From: Fratercula arctica | Taxonomy: Eukaryota; Chordata; Aves; Charadriiformes; Alcidae | Direction: 5' to 3' | Length of the DNA stretch: 64,000 nucleotides | Assembly: GCA_947846985.1 (NCBI GenBank) | Contig: CANTUZ010000003.1 | Location: forward strand, 95,570,674 to 95,634,673 | Part shown: one piece after another, positions 51,008 to 63,241 of the stretch | Numbering within the stretch: the stretch's first letter is position 1 | Layout: each line of letters begins with the position of its first letter | Program-made: the position numbers and the translations under genes | The notes under the pieces: model-generated | Seen by the model: only the letters and a program-made list of their open reading frames with translations | Database searches by the model: none | Told to the model about the DNA's origin: nothing

Positions 51008-53169
51008 TTGGGTAACTGCTATTCTTGAGGGGACTTGATACTGACTTAAAATAGAAGTAAATACAATGTGCAGCCCATTACAGCATCACACTGATACAAA
51101 ACAATCCAGGAGAACCCTACTTCTCCAGCGGTACTAAGACAAAGCTTTTTGGTCACATCTGCAGTATTTTTAACTTTTTCCTTCTACTCGCTTTTTGTCA
51201 GTCCCTCGTCTTTCCTCAGTGTGTTTAAAGTTTGTTTAAGGTCCAGCTCAGTTTGCTTTTTGGCAAGTTTTATTTCATCTTTATGCTTTCTACTTCCAAC
51301 ACGTATCATGCTTTTCTGTTTCTTTGTGTGTGTATGTTTGTGTGTGTTCCTCATTATTCCCAGTACGCTCTTCCAGCTGGTGATTGCCAGACATTTCTGC
51401 CACTTTAATTAAGGAAATTTCACACCTCTCATCTTTGATCTTTTCAGTTCTTTAACTTCTTCCTTTAATTTTGTGCTTTTTCCTTCCAAAAGATAAAATT
51501 TTCCTTAAAGATGCAGTTTTGTTTGTCTAGCCTGTTTAAATCATGGTGTTTCCTGTTTGCTCCTTCCAGAGTTAATCTGGGTGAATGGTGTTTCTGTAGT
51601 GTCCTCAACATTTATAAAAATAAAATATAAGGTATCATTATCTTTTTTAGGCCGAGTGTGTATTTGATGAAAAAATCCTAAATGTTTTTCTGAGGAATAG
51701 AGACTCTATCAATATCAGAAGCATTTGGTCTCCTGTTTCGCATACTAAGTTAGTCTCGTAGTTGTGTGATTTCCCCTAGAACCTCATTCTCTAATAATGT
51801 TAGCGATCTCTTTCCACATTCATCCCAGGATCTTCCATTCTCATTGATCTTCTGTGTACAAGTTTCCATTATTTCAGTAACAATAAATTGACTTTTTGTA
51901 TCTTGGCAGCTTTGACATTTCACTGTGTTGTTTCTTTTCTTTTCCCAACTGCAAGCAATGTAGCAGAGGCAGTTTTTATAGAAAACTGTAGTAAATGGAG
52001 GCCATTCCTGATCCCTGGCAAATAAGCCCTTCAGTGCTGTTTGGTTAATGGCTTCACCCTAAACTAAGTATCTGAATGTACCTATTGGGCATGCAGCGAA
52101 TAGCTGAGCCTGAAAAATAGTCAAATAACACGTTCGCCAAACCAGCAGGAAGTGCACTCTGCTCGAAAGGTAGGAGCCAACTAAGCTGTTGCAATATAAA
52201 GCCAGAGTCAGTATTAAGGGAGGAACATGGTGATCACGTTTGTGATTTGTGATTTTTGGTGCGCATCAGAAAAACACGAAAGGAATGACGGAACTGGCAG
52301 CTGCTATACATGAAACAACTGGAAATGCAACTCTTACTTTGTGCTCTTTCATCTAAATGAGATGAGATTTGGAAATGAAAGAATAGAGGAGGAGGAGACA
52401 TTTAATAAAATGGAACTTTGGGGGAACATTAGCATAAGATCATTAATTTCCTATTTTATTAGTATTAATGCTATGCCTTTTGAAGGCAAAAAGGAGTAAA
52501 GGTAAGTAACTGTGCCAGTGCCTGTCACTCTCTTCTGTGGTTTAAAATTCCTTCTTATTTTCTTACCTAGCATCTACCTACTTTACTGTGCTGGTGGTTG
52601 TTACTAAATTCTGAGAATTGTGTATACAACTACTGAAAGCTGCTTTCTCTGTATAAACAGAAAAATATTCTTTGATTGTGTCACTGTCTCGTTATACAGA
52701 TTCTCATTCCAGGTTAGAGAATGCTCTTTTACAGGCTATTGTTCACAGCACAGGCAGAATAGTATGGAAAAAGAGAGGAAAAAAATAAAAACAAACACAT
52801 TTATAGAATGTATTTCAAAATCAGCACAAGTTAATTATAAGATGAAATGCTAATGTAAACCTGAAATGGTAGGAATATCCTGTCTTTTCACGTGAGCCTC
52901 TATTGTTTGACACTTGTGAGCTCATGGGCACTCAAGACCTGAAAAACAAGGCTGTTGGTTTTGCCTTGTAATCAGTTTGTGAAAATGGTGAAAACTGTTT
53001 GTCCATGCGGCAAACCTGCTGTCTATCTTCTGGTGCCTTTCTTGCATACAGCAGAATACTTTTGAACCCTTTAATGGGGCTGGAGGAGAGGGATTTGAAT
53101 GAATCGGATGTCTTTAGTTAAAAGAGATTCCTGGTTAACAGCGTAAATGAGTGCATGAACGCAAACCTC

Positions 53170-53210
53170 TGTGTGTGTGTGTGCACGCACATGTGCATGT
53201 ATGTGTGCAT
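53170..53210. repeat. (TG)n microsatellite, imperfect
   Basis: A run of TG dinucleotides from 53170 continues into mixed TGCA/TGTA units to 53210. Alternating purine-pyrimidine sequence. Confidence 0.9.
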
Positions 53211-53393
53211 TTAGAGATGAAATTTTATTCCTTTTGGCTTCTGAAATTCTAAGAGCTGAATTATCATGTGAAAAGTCTTCTACTAACATGGTAAAAGTTC
53301 CCTGCTGAAGAAATGCCTGAGATCATCAGGCATTCTGTGATCTGTAAAATTTTTACAGGAAAGAGTTTGTAAGCTTTTGCAGAGAGGCACCTG

Positions 53394-54058
53394 TCAGTCA
53401 TGCTGGAAACCAAGCTGAACGTGAGACAGCAATGTGCCCTTGCAGCAAAGAAGGCTAATGGTCTCCTGGGCTGCATTAGGAGGAGCTTTGCCAGCATGCC
53501 AAGGGAGATGATCCTTATTCTCTGCTCAGACCTGGTGAGGCCACACCTGGAACGTTGTGTCCAGTTCTGGGCTACCCAGCATAAAAGTCATGGCCATACT
53601 GGAGAGAGTCCAGCAAAGGGCCATAAAGATGATTAAGGAACTGGAGCATCTCTCCTGTGAGGAACGACTGAGAGATGTGGGAATGTTCAGCCTGGAGAAG
53701 AGAAGGCTCAGGGCAAGAAGTTATCAATGTGTACAAATATCTGAAGGGTGGGTGTAAAGAGGATGGAGCCAGGCTCTTTTCAGTAGTGCCCAGTGACAGG
53801 GCCAGAGGCAATGAGCACAAACTGAAACACAGGAGGTGCCATCTAAATATCAGGAAAAACTTTTTGACTGTGAGGGTGACTGAGCACTGGTACAGATTGC
53901 CCAAGGAGGTTGTGGAGTTACCATCAATGCAGATATTGAAAAGCCATCTGGACATGGTCCTAAGCAACTGGCTCTAGGTGACACTGCTTCAGCAGGGGGG
54001 TTGGACAAGATGACCCCAGAGGTCCCTTCAAACCTCAACCATGCTGTGATTCTGTGAA
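53394..54058 (+). mobile_element. CR1 LINE 3' part with C-terminal ORF2, plus strand
   Basis: Encodes in shifted frames LETKLNVRQQCALAAKKANG, then [68 protein letters not shown], and the C-terminal [19 protein letters not shown]. Ends in the 3' UTR with GGGGGGTTGGACAAGATGAC and CATGCTGTGATTCTGTGAAA. At least two frameshifts (around 53580-53720) break the frame. Same lineage as the 43.7-kb copy. Its tail faces an inverted CR1 at 54098. Confidence 0.95.
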
Positions 54059-54097
54059 ATACCACAGCTTGTGTAATCTGTTATTGTTCTCTTTCAA

Positions 54098-54370
54098 GAA
54101 TCATAGAATAGTTTGGGTTGGAAGGGAACTTTAAAGGTCATCTAATCCAACCCCCCTGCAATGAGCAGGGACATCTTCAACTAGATCAGGTTGCTCAGAG
54201 CCTCATACAACCTGAGCTGGAATGTTTCCAGGAATGGGGCATCTACCACCTCTCTGGACAACCTGTTCCAGTGTTTCACCATCCTCAGCGTAAAAAATTT
54301 CTTCCTTATATCCAGCCTAAATCTATCCTCTTTTAGTTTAAAGCTATTACCCCCTGTTCTATCACAATTA
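54098..54370 (-). mobile_element. CR1 LINE 3' end, minus strand
   Basis: Starts AATCATAGAATAGTTTGGGT, then GGTCATCTAATCCAACCCCC and CAACTAGATCAGGTTGCTCA. Continues with the antisense of [34 protein letters not shown]. It can be followed to about 54370, after which similarity fades. Same subfamily as 26494-26822 and 38304-38537. Confidence 0.94.
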
Positions 54371-56620
54371 TTTCCTAGCATCCTGTGTTTGTTGCTACTG
54401 GAGATCAGTTCAATGCCTGGGGAAGATGGTTTTTTACTCTCATCTAATATTTCCATTTCTAGGAGAAAGTTGGAGGGAAAACCTAAATTATTTTGCATGG
54501 ACAGATGTACTTTGCTGTGGCAGTAGAAGCCTCAATGGCTGCAGAATAGTAGAAGGGAGGGTTCAGAGCCCTCTGAGTACCAGATCTCTATATCAGTATT
54601 ACTGACACTTGTAATCTCTGTGAACACTGAATAGAAAACTAAATGCTGTTAGCTTGGTAAGATGTATATTGCATGAACACTTCTTTTTATATCTCATTCT
54701 AAAGCCTTTCAACAGCCTTGAAAATTTTGCAACAGTTTTTTCAACCAGAAGAAATGTGCTAGAGAAAGAATACAAATGCATTAGTCTCAAGAAAGGGAAA
54801 GTGGCTGACCCTGTGGTATCTGAGGTATGTTGAGAGTGAAATTAAAAAAGATAAGATTTCATCTTATGAAGAATAGAGCAGGTCAGCATTGAGGCTTAAA
54901 GCAGTGCTAGGCAGGGAGAGGAGGGAACTCAGTTCCAGGATTTGAGTGATGGAAGCAAGTAAGGAGGCAGTTTAGAATCCGCCATGCATGTTCCATTATT
55001 TTAAGACTTGTTTTCAATTTTTTTTAAGTGAAGAACTTACTTCATACTTCTGTTTTTTAGGATATTGTTTGGTTTCTCCTCTAGATCATCTGGTACATAA
55101 TGTGGGATCATGTGAATCTGACCTTTTTGTCTACTCTGGCTTTCCTGGGGACTATCAATTCCAAATAAAATTTGTGAATGATGTAGACAAGGACTCTAAG
55201 AGCATGAAACTCAGGGCAAGTATGAGAATCTCGAGACTGGGTGTTCCTTTTGGCAAGTATATGAATAGTATATGAGTCAAGGTGGAGCGAGATAGAATTG
55301 AGAGCTAGAACAAAAGGAAATGTTCCACATAAACCAACATCTGCCTCTGGCAATGGCTAGGCAGTACGGAGATATTTCACAGCTCTGGGGAAACACATAC
55401 TGTCGTAAGTCTCTAAGGACTGTGACTCTCAAACTAGAAATTCAAGCTAAAACAAATAATTAGGTAACTGAATCCAACTGCTTACCTCACTCCTTTGCTA
55501 AAGGTTTTTGTTTCCTCAGGAGAGATGACAAAACAGGTCATGGGTCCACTTCTTAGTTGTGCCAAGTTAAACTGCCATTAATCTCAACCTATGCTAATAT
55601 GATGAATTATAGATGTATTTTCCTATTCTGTGACATTTGTCACAGAGGCAGAAACATCTAGCTGAAAGACACTGCAGACAACAGTGAGCAGTAACCTGTC
55701 AGTTGTCTCATCAAAAATTTATAAAGGTTTTAAATTTTTACTCATTGGTAGAGTTTATTGTTTTTGGAACACAAAATTTTGTCTTGTCTTACTATAGTAA
55801 GAGAATTAAATGCATTTTGGAACTGCAGGCAGGATGTTTAGGAGCGTACATGCATTCCAAGGTCAGGCCTTGTTACCATGTTCCTAACACTGCAAACCAC
55901 TATAATACTGGTTGTCATCTGGTCCTGATAGCTTATATATGCCACACTCTTAGATTTAGGATTCTATGAAGTATTTTTGGGAAGTGAAGGCATTTGCTGA
56001 AAGGCATAGTGTGACAGCTGATATATTCCTTACATCTTGTGTGAGGAAGATGGTGTTCCTGTGAAACCCCTCTTGTCTTAAAAGAGACCGAGCTAGAAAA
56101 AAAAATAAAATTATGCAATTACAATATACAAAAACAGACAATCCAGTTGCAGATGTTTATAAAAGATGTACAGGCATGATACAAGAAAGCACAAAAGCAT
56201 AAAAAGTTGTGAAGAAATTTTCTCCTTGTCTATGCCTTCTTCAGCTGAGAATCTTCAACTTTTTTAGACAAAATGAAGCCCTTCTGAATACCATATACCT
56301 CAGGTTACAGTCTCTAAAGAAAAGCCTATTTTGTTGGAACATTTTAACTTTTATAGCCATTTTTTCCTTCTGAACACCTCCAGATGTTCCAGGTAAATAC
56401 AGTCATTCTCCCTGAAACATTATTTCCTCCTTATGCTGGAGATGGCCTGACCGTCACATGAGTATTAATTTCTTTGATATGCAGATGTCTTTGTTTTAGA
56501 TAAGGTGTTATCTCTTCTAGTTCCAACAGATGTACAATTACTTTCTTCAACCCCTCCCTTTTTTGTAACTCAATATTTATGATTCATTAAGAAGTGTGTC
56601 ACACTGAATCTTATTTTGTA

Positions 56621-56690
56621 TATCATAGAACATCTTGAGTTGAAACCGAGCCATGAGGATCATCAAATCCATCAGCACCTAAACGCATAT
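56621..56690 (-). mobile_element. Short CR1-like 3' end, minus strand
   Basis: TATCATAGAACATCTTGAGT, then GAAACCGAGCCATGAGGATC and ATCAAATCCATCAGCACCT resemble the reversed tail of a CR1 subfamily (ATCATAGAA...TTGAGTTGGAA...GATCATCAAGTCCA). About 70 bp only. Confidence 0.6.
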
Positions 56691-57059
56691 TCTTGATACA
56701 AACATCTTTTGGGTTAGATGTTTGTAGGTCTGAGATATTGGTTAGTGAACCAGAACTACAGAAGTTGACTGGCTTGAACTGAAAACTCGTGGTCACAGAT
56801 GAAAATATTTGACACAGTTATGATTTAGCAGCTATTCAAAATGTATTAATGATGTAAGGTAGATTGAGAGATTGAATTTTAGCAGCACTTAATCATTAGC
56901 CGGTTTAAAGGTTTACAAAGGGAGTAAACAAAATAATTGAGCAGTAACTTAGTTACAGATTTGAAGACGGCAAGATGCACACTAACTTACTAGAAGGTAT
57001 CTCGAGTCAATACATATCTGTATGAGTAAAGGCATAAATCACAAATTAATACTTTTTTT

Positions 57060-57078
57060 AATATATATATATATATAA
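57060..57078. repeat. (TA)n microsatellite
   Basis: Uninterrupted AT/TA alternation of about 18 bp, preceded by a T run and followed after 20 bp by a CA/TG-rich segment (57097-57118). Confidence 0.9.
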
Positions 57079-58753
57079 GCGCAAAGCATATAAGTGCGTG
57101 TGCACACATACACACAGGTCTCCGATCATGAATTTCTTAATAGTGGGCAATGCTAGCAAGCCAAAGGGTGCCGTTTTTAGATCCTACATGTGTGTGGGTA
57201 GAGGGAGGGTGGGTTGCACCACCACACTCGTTCATCGTGATGGACTCCAAACACCTTTCCTCTAATGTGCTGTATTGTATTAGCGTAGCAAAGTGTTCAA
57301 TACATTTAACTTCAGCATCATCTGAAAAGGTGAAGTGCAGGGAGATGAGCTGATTTCCACAGTTACTTAATAGTGTCTGTACCAGGTAAGAAACATAAGT
57401 CTGTTTTCCAAATTTCACTCTACGTGTTCTAGTCATCTCAGGCCAATATACGTACCAGCTTGTTCATGGGCAAGGTATTATACCACATTAACAAGAGAGG
57501 ATTAAAAAAGATCAATTACAGTAGTTGAACTTATTAAGAATAGCAATAGCAAACACAGTAAGTAAATCATGCTTTATGCTTATAAGCATAAAACCTGAAT
57601 TTTTTCACAAAAAGGCCAGACATTACTAGCCATAAAACTTAGGGAGGTCCTTCCTTACTTCAGAGTCTTCATATCACTTCTGAAATGCAACATTGCACTT
57701 GCTTAACTGCAAGGCAAGAGCAAGTTTAAAAGATAAGGAACTTGGTCAAGGACGAACTTTCAAAAAAATGGTAAGGGAATTTCTTAGTACCCTTGAATCT
57801 GTCAGATTTACTGATTTTAATTAATCCTTTGTGGCTTAATGAACCATTCTCAGCCAGCACAAACTGGCAGAATCATGGGAAATTGACAGTGAAAGGCTTA
57901 ATGCTCAAGTTTTATACTGCCAGTCAATTTAGATGAGGAAATGATGCAAGAGGAATGTGTATGTCTATTGTATGGTGAGCTGGCTCCATCAGAGTCTGGG
58001 ACCAGGCAGACGACCAGTCTGGTTCCCGCTGTACAGCACAGCAGTGCAGGAGGTGTTTTACCAATACTGTAATCAATTGTTTTCCCAATACCAATCTCAC
58101 AGATCCAAATGTGAGAGGATAATCTCAGTTCCTTGCCCTACAGCACGGAAGACTAGAAGAACTCCTGCCTTCTTGATTTCTGATAGTGGCAGAACTACCA
58201 GGGTATCAAGTTTTTCAACCCCTGATTTGAGTTGCTAGAACAAATGATAAATGAGGAGCAGAAATGTAAACCTGTACCACCCTAGGCAGTTTGGGGATTT
58301 TTCCCTCTTCTTCTGCCTATTTTATTATTCTTTCCCATTCTTGTTTCATGAAGGTTGTGTGATATGGTTCAATATCCGTGGCAGATATGATAAACACATA
58401 CTGAGTGTAGCAGCAATAAATTGTTTAAAAATTTCAGTAGAAGCAGCTACGTGATAATCTTGATTTAACTTAACTTAGCCCCTTTTTAGTTGTGTTAGTA
58501 TAACTGAATTAAAATGATTTTTTTGGATGTGTGACTCAGAATCAGAATTTCAGTGTAAAATCATCTATTATATTAACATATTCATTAAATGAAGCTTTGT
58601 TATTATGCATATGTTTTACAGTGTTTCATTTCATGACCAGTACTGGTCAGGTTGTAGGAGAGATTTCAGTTCCTTTGTGTTTCATCCACTTTATTTTACA
58701 TATGGTGGCATATAGGCAATTTTACCAGTTTAGCTTCCCATTTTTCTTTCCCA

Positions 58754-58779
58754 TTTCTGTACTAGTACTAGTACAGAAA
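58754..58779. repeat. 26-bp perfect palindrome
   Basis: The half TTTCTGTACTAGT is followed directly by its exact reverse complement, with no spacer. The core repeats the ACTAGT/GTAC units (three GTAC sites). The next outward pair (A and C) breaks the symmetry. Could extrude as a cruciform or bind a dimeric factor; neither is shown. Confidence 0.95.
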
Positions 58780-58962
58780 CTGAAATAATACTCCTTCTTC
58801 CATATTTTAAATGTTTTCTTTTATTACTTTTGTTTTCAAAACCAATACCACTTTTCATTTTCCTACACGTTTTGAAATTTCATTAAACTCTAACAAAAAT
58901 AGGTTTATACTGCACTATCTAACAATCAAAATGCCTGTGCATTAAAAGTGGAAGTGAGTAGG

Positions 58963-59685
58963 TGTCGCGGTTTTGAACAAATTGGACAATGGCCGGCGAC
59001 AGATGCTCCCACCCCAGCCTCTCGTGCACGAAGAGGAGGAGGAGAGATAAAGAGATTTACGAGTTTAGAAGAGGCTAAACTACTTCAATGAAATATTAAT
59101 AATAAGATAAAAAGGAAAATAATGAAATAGATACAGTATATAAAAAACCATATTAAGCTCCCAAGATGACGTCACCGGCAGGCACTGGGGAAGTCCCAGG
59201 CTGGACTCAGTGACAGGTGGGAACCGGGTTCTAGAGTTGGAGTCAGGAACCCACCGATCAGGATCAAAGGCAGATGAACAGACAGGGTCCTCGTTGGACA
59301 TCAGCCATTGAAGGAAGAGAGCTGACCCTTTGATCCCTCAGCTTTTATACTGAGCATGGGGCAGATGGGATAGAATACCTCTGTTGGTCAATTTTTGGTC
59401 ACCTGTCCTCTCCGCTCCTCCCTGCAAGTGGGACCCGTCTACGCCTCTCTGCTTCTAACCCTCCAACAGGGCAAATAACAAAATTAGCTGCCCTTGGTTG
59501 TTATAGCAATAATTATAATCAAGAGCCTCTGTGCCTACCACTCCTTGGCACAAACTGTCTTATCACTCTGCATGAACCGTTTCAGACACAATATGCTGTT
59601 AATTTCAGAGAGTTAGAAGTGGCCTTAGCTAAGAAGTAAAATTACTGAACAGAAAGTTGGTTCTGTTTTACCTCAAACCAGGACA
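58963..59685 (-). mobile_element. Solo LTR, 723 bp, with perfect 5-bp target-site duplication, minus strand
   Basis: The + strand starts TGTCGCGGTTTTGAAC and ends ACCTCAAACCAGGACA. On its own strand it starts TGTCCTGGTTTGAGG and ends CCGCGACA, with TGTC/GACA inverted termini. GTAGG flanks it exactly on both sides (58958-58962 and 59686-59690), so both ends are certain. A TATAAAA box in its own sense lies at 59343-59349. A CRE-like TGACGTCA is at 59167-59174. A 5-bp duplication is typical of ERVL-type or some other classes, so the class is only inferred. No internal retroviral DNA remains. Perfect duplication and clean ends suggest a fairly recent insertion. Confidence 0.9.
59343..59349 (-). 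promoter_or_regulatory. TATA box of the 58.96-kb LTR
   Basis: TTTTATA on the + strand gives TATAAAA in the LTR's sense, about 340 bp from its 5' end, as expected at a U3/R boundary. Transcription from it would run antisense to EYS. Confidence 0.55.
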
Positions 59686-59750
59686 GTAGGAAAAGTATTT
59701 TAAAAACTAAATATTAGAAAGTGCAGTAACAAACAACATAGATGCATCAA

Positions 59751-59781
59751 CCCTCCTCCCCACCCCACCCCCCCCACCCCC
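59751..59781. repeat. C-rich tract, potential G-quadruplex on the minus strand
   Basis: CCCTCCTCCCCACCCC followed by ACCCCCCCCACCCCCA. The minus strand has four or more G runs of at least three separated by single bases. It begins 66 bp beyond the LTR end. Confidence 0.85.
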
Positions 59782-60287
59782 AGTGTCTACTTCAGCAACA
59801 CGTCTCAAAGGAAGGCTCATTCCTCTCTAGTTAGTGGCTATACAAATTAATTAGAGTAACATTATCCATTTTCCCTGAACTATTGGAGTTAAAATGTGCA
59901 GGGTTTAATTTCTTTAATTGGTGTTTAAAAAGTTTAAGTCAGCAAGAACAAAAGTGTTAACATTTTTCGGTCAAGGTGATGTCTGAGTGACTAAAGTTCC
60001 TTTTCAACAAATCCTTGAAAATTTAGTGGCTTGAAGGGACTGGAAAAAATACATATCCTACCTATAGCATGTTGCCTTGAATGCAGGCAAGCTTCAGTGC
60101 TCACTAAATGCCATACGAAAGCAGAATAAGGTCCTGTTGGATTAAGCACATTTTGTTTGGTTTGGTGCTAATTTGGTAGTCTATAGTTTTATTTTATGCT
60201 GTATTTAAATCAATATCTGCCCCAGGAACGCGGCTTGTGAAACAACATTTCTTATAGAACAAATTCTTCTTTAGGGGGAAAGGAACA

Positions 60288-60314
60288 CCACCCCCCCACA
60301 CCACCCACCCCCCC
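60288..60314. repeat. C-rich tract, potential G-quadruplex on the minus strand
   Basis: CCACCCCCCCACACCACCCA followed by CCCCCCC. Several C runs suitable for a G-quadruplex on the minus strand. Confidence 0.85.
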
Positions 60315-62257
60315 AAGGAATTTAGGCTTTTTTGAAAAGGAGATTATTTTTGGTTTTCTGATGTTGTCTGATTTTCAAATTCAGTTGCAGTAGGTCTTGA
60401 GAAGGTTAAAACTGAGATTGCTAGTCAAATTTGTTGCTGCTTGATGAATCTGAAGAGAATACAGAGTTGAGAGTAGAACTTGCTTATTTTCAGAATTCTT
60501 TATGACCATGTCATATGATTCTAATCACTAGCAAGAACCAGAACTGGAGTAGAGAAACTCTTATCTCAAGGTTGATTCTTATCTGGGAGTTATGCGCTGA
60601 TTTCCAGGCTGTTCATCGTCTTGTTAGGAAACGTAAATTAAAATGTTATTAGAGTATTCAAAAATGTGTGCCTTGGCCATTTTGTTTACCTTTAAAATAT
60701 TGCAATTTTAAAAGTTTCACAATATTTTGCAGACAGTTCTACAAATCAGACTTCAAAATCAGACATATTTCACAGGAATCATGAAGATGTGAAAGATTAC
60801 TGAATAGTGTATCCTGGTACATTCTGATATCTATAGTGAGAATTTTTAAGATACATAAAATTTATCTTGAGTGGAGACAAATGAGGAAAGATTGTACTAT
60901 GCTTTGTTTTCTTTTGAGTTAATTATAATTATTTTTTTTTTTATAAATGTTCTGATCATAAGCCAAAACCTCATTATATTATTTGTGAATCTGTAGTGAA
61001 ATGACAGCATGCAAGCTCATTTCACTAGGAAGTCAATTCCAGGTTAATTCTACCGTTAGGAGCTCTAATTTAGGCTAGTCAGTACGGGATGGTAATAAAT
61101 GGTTTGGCATATATGTGTGAACTTTTCCTGCCAGGTAAGTATCTCTACTCATTTTTGTCAAGTATAAAGGGCATTTAAAGAGCATGGTTACTATATGTCA
61201 AATATATCTGCATAGTTTCTGAATAGTGAATTGTATTAAATTAAATTTCTGGTGTTGCTATGACCCTGACATTTTCAGGCAATTTAAGTATTACAGTTTG
61301 TCAGCATATTAATGTATTTTTGTAAATGGGAGGAAACCCAACTGCATGTGAAGTCTGCATTTTAATACTCGGCTAATCATAAACAAGTATCTATTCTCAA
61401 AAATCGCAGAATAAAAGCTGCTTACTTTTGCTTATTTGTATCAATAGCCTTTTTATTCCTAAATATGTCTAAGAAGACATTAGGTTTTTGTATAGATAGC
61501 ATAACGCTCCAAAGGCAAGTAATTGACAAAGTGTTTATGATGTAGTTATGATTACAAAACAAAGAAGGAAGGATTTTAATACCACTTTTAGACAAATGCA
61601 TTGCATTCAAAATATACACATATTAATGTGGGAGAAATTATTAGGAGCCCAATCAGTATGTTTGTTTTGGGGGGAAGGAAACCATGCTGTTAAAATATTT
61701 ACCGATAATAGTGCTGGGGGGAATACGCAGATAAATGTTTATTTCCAAACCAAGCGATTAATTTGCTGTTCAGTGTGCAAAATGGATCATAGGTTGCCAT
61801 AGTGAATTTTCCCTACACCAACCTGACATTCAGAGTCTTGAATGAACTTAACTAGGCACAGTAGCTGTCATACATGTTAAAACTATATTGTACCTGACCT
61901 TTGTGTTTATTTGTTGACTATGTTTTCTATTTGTTTGTTCATTTGTGTGTAAAATCCCAAGAATGAGGGCTTTTGTTTGAAAACATACATGGTGTGACTG
62001 GAACAATCATAATTAAGCTTTAGTGAAACTTCAGAAGAGGATAAGGGAGAGAAGAAGCAGCAGAGCTCTAACAAGTTGATTTATGCAGCCAATATTAAAA
62101 CAATGTTCAATTTTTCTTTTTATGGGAATTTTATGGGTCCCATTTCATTTGCAACTCAGAATTGTGTAACTGTCTTTGTCCATGTTCATATTAGATTTGA
62201 AACAGATACTGCATCCTGCTAATTTGAAAATTGTTTTATTTACTATTTATAAAAGAC

Positions 62258-62276
62258 GGGGGGGGGCGGGAGGGGG
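62258..62276. repeat. G-rich tract, potential G-quadruplex on the plus strand
   Basis: Runs of nine, three and five G separated by single C or A bases. This would lie in the EYS pre-mRNA. Confidence 0.85.
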
Positions 62277-62879
62277 AAGAATAATAAGGATCTCTGCTAA
62301 AAAGCAAAATGTGAAACTTCATAGGACAATATATTTTCAAAGATTACCTGGTATAATTTGTCATGATAATGGCAACAAAAGCAGACTGCTGACTATAACA
62401 CTTGTCAGTCCATTGCGCTTATTTCCTTGCCCAAGTGACTGGTAAAGGAATGGTATGGAAGAAAGGCAGTCTTCTGTTGTCCGTAATCCGTATCAATAGT
62501 CTGTGTTAGCCATTGTGGTAAATCAAATGACACTGTCCTTTTAATAGCCGAAGTGTAACTTTGAGAAGGGGAGTGTTCACATCCAGCCCTTGAATGAGAG
62601 TTTTGTTTCTTTCCAAGTTCCAGGAAGCCTCAGTGCAATTCTCTAAAACATGTTTGTGACACGGAGAGAGCTGACCTTCCCCTTCCAGCACCTGAACCTT
62701 ACTGACTTCAAATGCCACTTTAAACAGTCACATAACTTTCCACGTTGCCGCATCGTAGTAATATATCTGTTTGAAAGTCCTAACTGCCTTTAAACCTTTG
62801 CTGCTAAAGAAATACACAGTGAACTGTTAATGAGCTTTTTGAGCCCTTCCCATGGTTTGGGAGGCTGGTTTGTTCATTG

Positions 62880-63241
62880 TGTTTGGCACGGCACAGTTTA
62901 TGTTTTGGAGCGGCTGAACGGCGCAGAGGGAAGCAATTCGCCTTGCTTCAGCCGTGTGGTATTTGTGCAGCATCTCTCTCTGCTGGGAGGCAGAGATCTC
63001 TCCTTTGCCGAGAGAGCTGGGAGCAGCTTTTGGCAGCCTCAGGCAGAAAGCCTGTGGGAGGAAAAGAGACTGGGGCAGTCCTGAGAGGAGCAGGTCGCTT
63101 GCTTAAAGCTTGGAGGTGACTCTCAGCCATCTTGTAGAAGCGATGGAAAAAGGAAATTTTACTTGGGAGCAGCTCTGTGCATCTGGAACACTGAATGTTT
63201 TTGATACCAAAGTCACTGAACTTTTTAAAAAGCAAGGCTAG
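62880..63241 (+). other. CpG-richer block followed by a 32-codon open frame
   Basis: 62885-62980 has a concentration of CpG (GGCACGGCAC, GAGCGGCTGAACGGCGCAGA, ATTCGCC, AGCCGTG) that is unusual for the window. Downstream, GAAGCGATGG (63139-63148) provides a moderate start context for a 32-codon frame (63143-63241) beginning MEKGNFTWEQLC. It might be the 5' end of a non-coding or alternative transcript. No TATA box, splice pair or homology supports it. Confidence 0.25.

Noticed and set aside
53572..53967. 131-codon minus-strand frame as a host gene
   Set aside because: It is the complement of the CR1 at 53394-54058.
23826..59685. A complete provirus between LTR copies
   Set aside because: The LTRs differ in family, length or orientation, and no gag, pol or env-like reading was recognised between them, so they are separate solo LTRs.
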